From Begonia masoniana (Eukaryota > Streptophyta > Magnoliopsida > Cucurbitales > Begoniaceae), in contig CM039514.1 in NCBI GenBank assembly GCA_022432975.1, positions 4,819,519 through 4,883,518 on the forward strand: a stretch of DNA of 64,000 bases, written 5' to 3'. The position numbers were made by a program, and so were the translations under genes. Positions 12,771-22,410 of this stretch are shown piece after piece. Under the pieces are notes generated by a model that saw only the letters and a program-made list of their open reading frames with translations, was not told the origin of the DNA and ran no database searches. Every line of letters starts with the position of its first letter. Positions within the stretch are counted from its first letter, which is position 1.

Positions 12771-13223
12771 AGAAATTTAAGGAAACTCGTTTGGAAGCTC
12801 AGTTCATTGTGCATTCCTGATTCATCACAAAACTCGAACTAGCTCACACTTACAGCATTCTCGAGACATTCATTCTACCGCAAACAAATCTTCTAATGTA
12901 TATTCTATTTTCATTCTAAATCATCAGCAAGAAGGAAACTAAGGAAAACTCACCTAGATAGAAGAAAAATCTGGTAGGAGAATCGCCGAGAGGGAGTCTG
13001 CTGAGCAAGCCGAATACCAAATGAGGAAATGAAACTGTGGCGGCTAAAACCCTCAGCTAACCTCTTTTATAACACATGCTGCGCAAATTATGTTTATGCC
13101 CTTAACTAACAAACTTTAACCTATTTAAACAACCAATCAAAATCGCTTAATTCCATAAGAGTCACAGAATAAGAAATGTTGTAATAAAATCGATGGTTGA
13201 CAATTACCGGTTGCTACAGAGAT

Positions 13224-13566
13224 TGTATTAGAATTTAGTGGAATCGATTATCAACATGGAAAGAATATTTATGAATTTAATTACGAAGGACTAAAATAAA
13301 TGTTGTCTTAGTGAAATCGTAATACCTAGGCTTTTATCAATTAGATTTAATCTCATTTTTATCTGTTTTGTTATTTTACATTAGTTTATTTCAATTGTTT
13401 TAGTTGTTTATTTTGAATTCACTTGAAACCATAAAACGTGTGATCATTTTAGAATTAAGACTAATTATTTCGATCATTAATTAACAAGTCTTCATGAGTT
13501 CGACACTCTATTTATCACTGTATTATTTGTTACAACTCGTACACTTGCGAAATATTTTGCACAACA
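13224..13566. mobile_element. LTR fragment (element E), unit A, right part
   Basis: Continues the LTR interrupted by G1. It starts right after the GAGAT repeat and ends around TTTTGCACAACA. It matches 50286-50631. The end is estimated from the match to Tat/Athila-type LTR ends and from where host-like sequence begins, so it may be off by a few bases. Confidence 0.6.
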
Positions 13567-14147
13567 GTTACCAGTCGTGCTTGTGAGTCCCTTGCAAAAA
13601 CAATCCACGAGCCATGGAGTAACTCAGACGCATCCATTGGCGTCAATGTCTGAAATTCACAGGCAATAGCAGGCGTAGATTGTTTCCAACTCCAGGTTTT
13701 ATCGTAATTGACAGAATTGTTGGTTAGAAGGTCGAAACCTTCACTTTCCCTAATGTCCCAAACGATATCATGTAGCCAGGAGATGCCGGAAGCTTGGTTG
13801 TCAAAAAACGACGACAGAGGACGAGACGAATTCAGTGACGGAAGGAAAGTAAGAGGTGACATGAACTCCAACGGCGAGGGTAATAAAGAGAGTGCCGCTG
13901 AAGAAAAGCATTTTATTGCGGCTCAAATGCAAACTCGCCTTTCCTATAGGAACAAATAGCACCACGCCGCTGAAAAAATGCTCAACGGTACTCCTCCGAT
14001 CATTCCTGTCCTATCCTCACGGAAACCCAAAGATTGTTGAAAATCGAAAAATTGAGATTTGGATAAGTAGGTGACGAGTATTTCTCAATAAAACAAGGAT
14101 TCAAGATGTCGCGAATTCCCCACTTCTTTAACCGCAATGTCTGATTC
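13567..14147 (-). pseudogene. Unrecognised host gene fragment, unit A copy
   Basis: On the minus strand an open frame of about 100 codons runs from an ATG at 13871 to the LTR edge. It includes ISWLHDIVWDIRES and LLHGSWIVFARDSQ, which look like real protein, then reads into LTR sequence and stops. Upstream, another frame starts with a hydrophobic segment (LFFSGALFITLAV), but a frameshift separates it from this one. I do not recognise the family. The unit B copy (50632-51212) keeps the frame. The LTR appears to have truncated the 3' end of a gene or exon. It could also be an old pseudogene. Confidence 0.4.
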
Positions 14148-16096
14148 TGTCACGTCACAAAGGGGACCGCAACAGAACGAGGAACGACCGACCTGAAAAT
14201 CGAGTCAACCGTCCGACTCTAAATCTCATTCACTTAAAAGAACAAGCAGCAGAAAGTTTATAAACTAACATAACGTCAGGGTCCAAAATATAAATTAAAC
14301 AGGTCTAACAAGAGACACTAGATAGTGTGATGATATACCTCCAAACAAGATAACTAAATACCATACGACTTACAATTTCAAAAGTCTCTAACCTTAAAAG
14401 AAATTTATACAAAATGAAACTTAAAGAAAATCCTTGATCCCTCGCTGATAAATATAACTCCTTTTGATTCGATCCTGAAAAAAAATAGTCATTTGGGGTG
14501 AGTCGACTAAACTCAATAGGGATAGAGTTTATTTCCAGCAGTTATAAAGTATTATGCATAAATTTAATAAAAATACAGTTTTTCAATTTAAATAGATATT
14601 CGGTGAAAATGGAGCCTCTGATGGACCTCGAGCACACTGGGCCATAAGCCAAAACATCGACATGTGGCGGTCGCACGCCATAATTACCCTGATCAGGTTT
14701 AGGGTTTCGCGCCCAAGGACACGACTCTTCAACTGTCCTATTACTTCTAGTTAAAACCACACAGTTTTTATTAATTATAAAATAATGCAGTTGATAAATG
14801 TGTGATAGAACCATAGTGCAAAATTAAATGAACATTTTATGCTAAATAAATGAATTTAATTAATGAATTAAAAATAATAATAAACCGAAAATAAAATAAA
14901 CCCCTACCTCGATTGAACTTACAAATGGTTCAAAATCTAAATCAATGAATCCACACTTTAATTCAATAACTTGGTATTATTCTCTCTGTTCAGATTTCAA
15001 TAGCTCCACGAGATAAGTGTCGACCAAGATTTCACTGTCAAACACTGATTCAAAATACTATGCTGCAAAACTTGACATAAAATTGAAAATCCAATTCAGT
15101 CTTGTAAAATGTCCTAAGGAAATCATTAACAGGTGATAAATTGAACTTGACAGAGACTACCATAGCATCATAGGTCCAAGCTCAATAATTTCAAGGTCTA
15201 AATATTCCTTTAATAAGTGAGTACCTTTGATTTTTCTTCTAGGGTTGTCCAATTTCGTGAAGAATCAATGGACCATTTCTCTCTGTTTTCCCCTTCTTTA
15301 CAGAGAACTAAAAATCCTTTAATTAACAACAGAACAACAATTAATCCAGAGACCCTTAACCAACAAAGATTCTTAATCAAACAAATTTTTGGAAACAACC
15401 CAACAGTCATTTAATCCAACTGAGAACTACAAGAAGAAAATGATAGAAACGAAGAGAAATCTCTCACCAATTTTTCGAGCACCAAGTTCAAGCCTCCAAT
15501 TCGTTTGAAAAAGGTTGAAGAGAATAAGACAATGAGTGTTTTGAAGCAAAAATTGCTAGAATCGAAAACCAACTCGTCGCCGGCCGATTCCCTCTTTATG
15601 TTCTGCGTGCGGCGTTCTTAGCAGGTGAAAGAGCCTCTGCTGAAACGATTTTATAAAAAGGGTTTTATGAAGGGTAAAAATTTAAAGTTGCTCACGTGGC
15701 CTTAACTAAGGAAGGAAAAAGAAAAAAAAAAGAAGAAAAATAAATAAATAAACTTTTACCTTTTTCTTCTTTTATCTCTCTGGCGCTTCACTCTCGCGCC
15801 TTTTTTTTGTGGCGACCGGCCCACACCCCTGGAGTCACAACCCAATAATGGCAGGCCCCCCGAATCACAACATAGCGTTGCATTCACCCACAAGACTTAT
15901 CCCAGCTGGCATGAGAGTTTTATACCTTCCACATATTCGAACCCAGAACCTCCAGCTTAAGTGCATGGGCTTACAGAATCTGGTAGCACTTGAGCTGCTT
16001 GGGAGAAGTCTTGTGAGTGAATGCGATGCCACGCTGTGACTCGGGGGGCCCGCCATTGTTGGGTTGTGACTCCGGGGGTGTGGGCCGGTCGCCACA
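14148..16096 (-). mobile_element. Solo LTR H1 (minus orientation)
   Basis: 1949 bp from TGTCACG to GCCACA, flanked by GATTC at 14143-14147 and 16097-16101. No coding or PBS sequence follows it. It shares a conserved block (about 14600-14760) with the plus-strand LTR at 19055-20618, so the two are diverged relatives in opposite orientation. Its start, read on the minus strand, is one arm of a 289-bp foldback. The same insertion with the same TSD is at 51213-53165. Confidence 0.88.
15808..16096. repeat. 289-bp foldback at the LTR H1 start
   Basis: Two arms of about 96 bp (15808-15903 and 16001-16096) are inverted repeats of each other, both beginning TGTGGCGACCGGCCCACACC. They flank a 97-bp centre that contains ATTCGAACCC, the reverse complement of a pol III B-box-like GGGTTCGAAT. 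The arms have a few mismatches. The outer end coincides with the LTR end, judged by TSD. Confidence 0.85.
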
Positions 16097-16583
16097 GATT
16101 CTAATCTGATCCTTTCTTTCTCTTCAACAAAGAGGTGGTTTGCAAGGTTTTGCTTTAGCTTGCCAGTAAACAAAGCTTCAAGGTTTGGGAAATGAAAATT
16201 TTGACAAGAACAGAGAAGCTGCTTTGAGAAAATGAAAATGGCGGATTTGAAGATGATGTTGAAGCGCGGTTAAGTAGGCGTCTTTCAATACCGGGTTAAT
16301 GGCCCGGGTGCTCAACAAGTTAAACCCGACCTAGATCTGAATGGATAGTAACATCCATGGGGGCTTTGATGGGGTAAATATGGATTTTGAGACCAATTAT
16401 GGAGAAATCGATTTGGTTCATTTCACTTCTCAACAAAAAACTGAACCAAACCAAATGGTTTGGTTTTTTGTCCTAACTCAAAACCAACTATCAATCAAGA
16501 AGTATTGAAATGCTTGGCTTAGTTTTCATTTATTAGATTCGTGTCCGATGCTTTAGTAAAAATCGGTCGACTGAGTTTAACAA
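16097..16583. other. Host flank between two solo LTRs
   Basis: Single-copy-looking sequence apart from its duplicate at 53166-53651. Just right of LTR H1 a minus-strand frame (16173 inward) reads KLKQNLANHLF and ends at the LTR. It may belong to the host fragment on the other side of the insertion. Nothing else is recognised. Confidence 0.5.
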
Positions 16584-18705
16584 TGTAGCACCTGGTTTCA
16601 ATCAAACCAAATTTAACTTATCAATTAATGATGTGCAATTTCATGGAAGAATTGAGGAAATTATTGATTAGGTTAATGAGTGACTAAGCAAGGGCATTTA
16701 TGTAAATTGGAAATTTTAAAAGTGGACAACCTATTTAAGGGAAGGGGTTTAGCGATTTATGCACTGTAGCCGCCACTGTTTCATCATTTATCCCTTTTTG
16801 GTATCCAGCTCAAGCTCAGCGGAGCTCTCGGTGATTCTTCCACCAGATCCTTCTTCTATCTAGGTAAGTTTTCCTCATTTCTTATATTTTAGCAATTAGA
16901 TAGCCGATGGAGTACAATGTGAGGATTTTGAGGATGCTGTAGATGAGTGTTAGTTTCAGTTTAGTGCAGTATCGGGAATGCATTATGACCTGAGCTCTCA
17001 AATTAGTTTCCTTAGGTTTCTGGTTGACTAGGATGAAGTTTAGTGAAGGTTTAATTAATGTTCGGTTTATGGATTTAGGTTTGAGAAAATTCCCGAGGGA
17101 GATTTCAACCAAACTTTCCAGAAGACCAGGTAAGTGAAGTATTGTGTGTGCCTTCGGACCTACATCACAAAACAGTAGGTTTATGGATGTTTGAGTATTT
17201 TCTGCATGTTATGCATCATGTTTTTGAAAGAATACGAAAATGAATTTATATGTAGTGTTATGGAAAGGCAAGTACAGATTGAAATATATTGGCTATTAAG
17301 GGAACTAATCCACCCCTTAACCGATGAAGAGGATTTATAACATTGGGAGAATTGATCCCACTCCCAAGGAAACTGAGGGATCAGAATAGTTATTAAGGGA
17401 ATTCATCCGCCCCTTAATCGAGAAGAGGATGTATAACATTGGAAGAATTGATCCCACTCCCAAGAAAACCGAGGGATCAGATTAGTAAATGAACGAATGT
17501 ACAACTGAGATGAGAAAGTAGAAACTGCATGTTTAGGATTTATGTTTCAACACATCATTTCATTATTGCTTTACTTGCTTAGCATTAGGCTAATAGATGA
17601 GTTTTGTGATGTAGGTGTTGAGGTAACTACTGGAGAGTTCTCTGAATTTACTGAGGAATAGGCGAAGTTGTTGAAGCACATTCATGCCACGCTTTGGTGT
17701 TCTGATGAGGCGGTTTAACATTTGTCTGTAGGTGAAATTTCAGTAGTCAAGTGCTTTATTGATGAGTGCTGAGGATTTAATGACAGTAGCTATTTGATGT
17801 TTATTACCCTTGGGATTTTCTTCTCTATGAAGGGATACGTGATTTAAATGTTGTCAGTGACTAACCTTTCTGAAGGGTTTAGAATGTTCGAGTTGTCCCC
17901 TGTTATGATGATCCGACTTGGTTTTATTATAGTTTGTTAATTTGGGATTTTATAGGTCCAGGATGCAAATGTTGGTTTCAAATGGTCAATCGTTGGATTT
18001 CATATGTTTTCTCTTGGTCGGGTTGTTTCGGATGTTTTGAGCGAAATCTGTAAGTTCAACCATCGGCGAATGAAGTTCACCGGTGGACGTTAAGTAATTA
18101 GTCTACCGATAGATCTAGTCTATCGGATGATAAAGTCGATCGGATGAAAGGAATCATCCGGTTGACGTCACCGGTGGATGTAAGATAAAGTCGATCGGAT
18201 GAAGGAATCATCCGGCTGACGTCATCGGAAGATATAGGAAGTGTTTTGTCGTTTTGTGACTGGATGATGTCGAATTGTATAACTGTCGGATGATATAGGA
18301 AGACTTTTGTCGTTTAGTCGCTGGTGGACGTCGTGTGTTAAATCCACAGGATGATGTAGCCAAAGTTTTGTCGTTTTGTCACCGGAAGAAGCTTTCTGTT
18401 TTCTGTCTCAGCCTCTTCCGTTGACTTTGTTCAGCGGTAGATACGTTTGACTTCTGTAACTTTTCAAGTATTTCACGGTTTAAATCTTTATTTCCTTTGG
18501 TCGATTATTTCTTAATATCCAACCGAGTATTCAAACATTGTTTTATAGTTTTGTTTAACTCTATTTTTGCTTAAATGATTTCCGCTGTAAGTATTTACTG
18601 TTTTGAGGTTTTAGAAAATGTCAAATTTTGAATGTCGAGCTGAGTTTCTTGGTTATGTTTGAGTCATGAGTAACGAACCGAGTTGAGAAAACTCGGGGCG
18701 TTACA
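16584..18705 (+). mobile_element. Solo LTR, Tekay-related, plus orientation
   Basis: 2122 bp from TGTAGCACC to GGCGTTACA, flanked by AACAA at 16579-16583 and 18706-18710. The empty site is intact in unit B, with one AACAA at 53647-53651, so the insertion is younger than the duplication or polymorphic. It carries the 15-bp inverted repeat (17159-17173 and 17601-17615), donor-like sites at 16864 and 17130, and an acceptor-like end at 17614. About 18050-18430 is a cluster of degenerate ATCGG-type motifs. Confidence 0.95.
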
Positions 18706-19054
18706 AACAATGCATTACAAATTGAACGATGAATTGATAACTAACAAAGTTGTTTCAACCGATAGATCATGTATTTAGCTTATCATAATTTAGAGATGCA
18801 ATGCTTTGAATATGACAATTTGAAAATAATTATACGAGACATTTCGTTGCTTATTTAGTGACGATTAGAGCCACTTCGACTTTTTATGATAAATTATGAA
18901 ACACAAGCACGTTTTTTAAGCTAGCAAGTTGGATATTACAAGCTTAGATTTATAGGTTAACTAGGGTTAGCACCTGAATGCAAAGGATGAATCGTTTAGA
19001 ATATGCATGGAAGAAGCTCAAAAATGACACCTTGAAAATTCCTCCAATCAATGG
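18706..19054. other. Intergenic spacer
   Basis: AT-rich sequence duplicated at 53652-53994. I see no gene or known element in it. Confidence 0.5.
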
Positions 19055-20618
19055 TGTGGTACCAACACATATGTACACGTGCCAATTTTATTATTGAGTA
19101 ATATTAAGTCTGTGAAACCCAAAAGTTGTGTTGGGGTAGAAAAAGTCATAGAAGAAAAAGGTAATTTCCTCTCCCATTTAATTGTCACTTGTACATTTCT
19201 TTCTCCCTCCATTTAAATATTTCTTTTGTGTATCTTCCAGAAACCCTTTTCGTGCAGTGCTTTCAGCCGAGGGAAGCTGAGAGTAAAACTTAGGGGGAAA
19301 ACCGACCGACAACGATTTGGCCTCCGATTTCAATAATTTTTTATTTCAAAATATTTACTGGAATATTCCTCTTCAATCTGTGTGAGACCATCTAAGACGA
19401 AGAACAATTTGGAGGTAAGAACCTAAATTTTCTTTTGTTTCCCTATGTATTATTGGAAGAAGTTGGACTAAAGAAAAAAAAAATTCTTCTTGGCTTGGAT
19501 TGATAAATATCTTATGTTCTTTGTTCTGATACTGTGAATGAAAGGAGTTTTTGAAATTTAAAAAAATAGTTTTAATTAGCGAATCATTCCCTTTAAAATT
19601 GAAGTAATATTTACCCAGAATTGAAAAATGGGTCTTCCATTATTGACAAAAAATGGTCTTCATTTCACAATCAAAATTTGACCATCTGACACTCCAATTT
19701 CTAATTAATAATTCATGGTATAGTTGGTTTCATTGTTTTAATTGGAGGTTTGAATTGCTGAGAAATTGACAGGTTGGAGGAACCAACTTACTAAATTAAG
19801 TCTTTGAACTTTTGGACCTCGGATTATTAAGCTTTGGGTTTATTGGATTTTAGCCTATTGCAAATTCACTCGAGGTAGGGATTTATTTTATTTTCGGTTA
19901 AATTTTATTTTTAATTTATTAATTAAATTCATTTATTTAGCATAAATTGTTTATTTAATTTTGTGTTATTATTTCATTCACACATTTATCAACTGCATAT
20001 TTTATCATTGATAAAAGTTGTGTGATTTTAACTAGAAGTAATAGGACAGCTGAAGAGTCGTGTCCTTGGACGCGAAACTCTAAACCTAATCAGGGTAATT
20101 GTTGCGTGCGACCGCCTAATATCGATGTTTTGGCCTATGGCCCAGTGTGTTCGGAGTCCATGAGAGACTCAATTTTCACCGAACATTTATTTAAATTGCA
20201 TAACTGTATTTTTATTAAATTTATGCGCAATATTTTATGACTGTTAGAAATAAACTCTACCCCTATTGAGTTTAGTCGACTCACTCCAAACGACTACTAT
20301 TTTTTTCAGGATCAAATCAAGAAGAGTCTAGTTATCAGTGACGGAACAAGAATTTTCTATAGGTTTCATTTTAAATTTGTAAAGTTAAAGACTTTTGAAA
20401 AATTGTAAGCCGTATGATATTTTGTTATCTTACTTAGACGTATATCATCACATTATTTGGTGTCTATTGTCGGACCTGTTTAATTTATATTTTGGACTCT
20501 AACTTTATATTAGTTTATAAACTTTTTGCTACGTGTTCTTTTTAAGTGAATAAGATTTATAGTCGGACGGCTTGACCTGCTTTTTTGTTCTGTCTTGGGT
20601 CCCCTTTGGGGCGTGACA
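19055..20618 (+). mobile_element. LTR H2 (plus orientation), probably solo
   Basis: Ends GGGGCGTGACA at 20618. The start is placed at TGTGGTACC because that resembles the start of LTR H1 (TGTGGCGACC). No matching TSD is found, so the left edge is uncertain. An open stretch at about 20022-20240 matches the minus strand at about 14600-14770 at protein level (VLAYGPVCS), although there is no ATG in either. No internal retroelement sequence follows. Confidence 0.65.
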
Positions 20619-21256
20619 AAGTTTTTCATTTTGTGGCAGCTAAGTGTTACGAATAATTAAAATAAATTATAAATAATTAAAATATGATATTAATTATATA
20701 TAATGAACATCACGTCAAAAAATAAAATTAAAAAGTTAACTCATCAAACAATTCAACCATAGGAGGTTCTCCACTATTCTTTGATTTGTCTTAAAGCCAA
20801 TAAAGAGAAAATGTGTATGAACGAGATATCTAGCAACAAGAAGAACGAAACGATCAGCCGATCATCCCTATAGTAACTTCTATCCGTTGGGCGACGATCC
20901 GACTGAGCGTAATTTGTACCGGGCTTTTTCTAGTTGTTATATGCTTTGGCTAGTTGATTTGACAACCCTAGTTTAATTTTCAAAAACCATAAAAAAAAAA
21001 AGTCAAATTCCTAATATACGCCAAAAAGATTCTAGAAATCTACCAAGCAGACTGACAACAATTAATATTTAAAGTAATTAATTACAATGGCCACGCCATC
21101 ATATTTATTAGATCAATAATAAAATATAATAAATGTGGGATGCATGACTAATAATAAAACTAAGATGTGGAGTAACAACGCATATGAGATATTTTACATA
21201 TAAATAATTGAATATTATAATATAACGTATAGAAAATCGGATATCACCTTCTGCAA

Positions 21257-21262
21257 CACGTG
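21257..21262. promoter_or_regulatory. G-box upstream of PSY-A
   Basis: Perfect CACGTG about 1.03 kb upstream of the ATG, conserved at 62754-62759 before PSY-C. G-boxes in PSY promoters are established targets of PIF and HY5 light-signalling factors in Arabidopsis. Use of this site is inferred. Confidence 0.45.
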
Positions 21263-22250
21263 CTTGGCAATAGACCGATAAATGATTTGACTTCGAGCAA
21301 TATCTCCGGCTTATTAATTAGGTAAAAAGAAGTCTATAACGAAACACTTGTTCTTGATAGTAAATCTTTTGTAGTTGAGTTTTTGATAGTCAATTAATAA
21401 GCGTATTATTTTTTTCGAGAACGGAAAAATAAAAAGGAAATGAAGGTTTGCTTGTATCTTGTAAGACACTTCTCGTCTATAGACACTTCTAATCTAATTT
21501 ATACTTTATATCAGACTTTAAAAAATTTATAAGTTCAAAATTTTAGAATAGTTGATAATTACTGTGGAGTCCTCCAGTACTTCTAGTATAATAATATTCT
21601 TTTTAAATCAGAGTCTGCACAGATTTGTTATTGAGATTAGCACAAAATGTGTTAGACTGAGTTATGAATGGTCAACCTACTTAAAAAGCATTCGATTTTT
21701 ACTCTCTTAAATGATTTTAGATTGTGTACTTTCACCGGTACGAACTGAATCATTCAATCAAACAGAATATTGTGTCTACTAACAACGACAATTACGATGA
21801 TGAAAAAGCAGGAGACGTCAAGTTCGGATCTCAGTACAATAAAAAAATTTACACTATTTTATCATGATATAACATTTACGTGGGCTGAAAGTTAGGCGTA
21901 AATATGGGTTAAAAATATAAGATTCTGGGTACATTTTATTATATTCAAAAAATAAATAGTGGGTCAGACGTTTGATTTGTTCTTGTTCTTCTCAAGATTT
22001 TAGGTGTCCGGGTGGGAAATATAGTAATTTTGATTTAAGAAAGATATACGACGATTGTAGCATAAAATTCAATTGTTAGAGCTTCTCTCCCACTTTCTCT
22101 CTCTTCTTTTTTCTCCGGCAAGAGCTTCTTCTTCTCTCTGACGCTCGGATAATCACTTACTGGAGAGAAGAAGTTAGCCAAACTTGGATTTTCCGTTGTT
22201 GCTGAGTAAATTACGTACTGATATTATCATAAACTCCATTGAAGGTGCAA

Positions 22251-22280
22251 ATGAGTTTCTTCAACAAAAATGAAGTTTGA
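22251..22280 (+). CDS. Upstream ORF in the PSY-A leader
   Basis: Nine-codon ORF (MSFFNKNEV, then TGA) ending 8 nt before the PSY start codon. It is identical at 63722-63751 before PSY-C. It may reduce or condition translation of PSY if the mRNA starts upstream of it, which is not shown. Confidence 0.45.
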   Translation: MSFFNKNEV

Positions 22281-22410
22281 GTTCTTTCATGGCTTTAATA
22301 TCATTAACAGTTGTTTCGACCAGCATAGACGTTGCCACTGCATTCGGATTTTCCGATCCGATCGGACATGGAAACCGGTTAGTGGATTCAACCAGAACCA
22401 GATTGATTAA
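22270..22410 (+). CDS. Overlapping upstream ORF of PSY-A
   Basis: An ATG 19 nt before the PSY start opens a 46-codon frame that overlaps the PSY coding region out of frame. It starts MKFEFFHGF and stops at 22408-22410. Its start has A at -3, while the PSY ATG has T at -3 and G at +4. Scanning ribosomes might therefore prefer the wrong start. The frame is kept at 63741-63881. Confidence 0.4.
   Translation: MKFEFFHGFNIINSCFDQHRRCHCIRIFRSDRTWKPVSGFNQNQID

Larger units (their letters stand above)
141..13218 (-). mobile_element. Ty3/gypsy Tekay-type retrotransposon G1 with nested insertion
   Basis: Complete but dead LTR retrotransposon in minus orientation. Its ends are TGTAACG and GCTACA and it is flanked by GAGAT at 136-140 and 13219-13223. 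LTRs are 141-2285 (3') and 6926-13218 (5'); the internal region is 2286-6925. The 5' LTR is swollen by a 44-bp minisatellite and by a solo LTR at 9140-12770. Gag, protease, RT, RNase H, integrase and a C-terminal chromodomain-like segment can be followed in fragments, which fits the chromovirus/Tekay lineage. The same insertion, at the same site with the same TSD, is present as G2 at 40953-50280, so G1 predates the segmental duplication. Confidence 0.93.
6926..13218 (-). repeat. 5' LTR of G1, enlarged
   Basis: Same LTR as 141-2285, but 6293 bp long. A 3631-bp solo LTR plus its 5-bp TSD accounts for most of the excess. The other 512 bp comes from a minisatellite block with a duplicated stretch: 7051-7209 recurs at about 7722-7875. 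It ends GCTACA next to the GAGAT TSD. Confidence 0.88.
20619..22288 (+). promoter_or_regulatory. Upstream region and 5' leader of PSY-A
   Basis: AT-rich upstream sequence of the phytoene synthase gene. A perfect G-box CACGTG is at 21257-21262. A pyrimidine-rich CT patch lies at about 22083-22140, near where a leader could start. Two upstream ATGs (22251, 22270) precede the coding start. TGCAT at 21141-21145 is the unoccupied target of the copia element that sits in the unit B copy. I cannot place the transcription start. Confidence 0.6.

Noticed and set aside
22277..22288. Upstream in-frame TTG as the PSY start
   Set aside because: TTG is an unlikely plant start. The ATG at 22289 gives a normal PSY N-terminus, and it is conserved at 63760.
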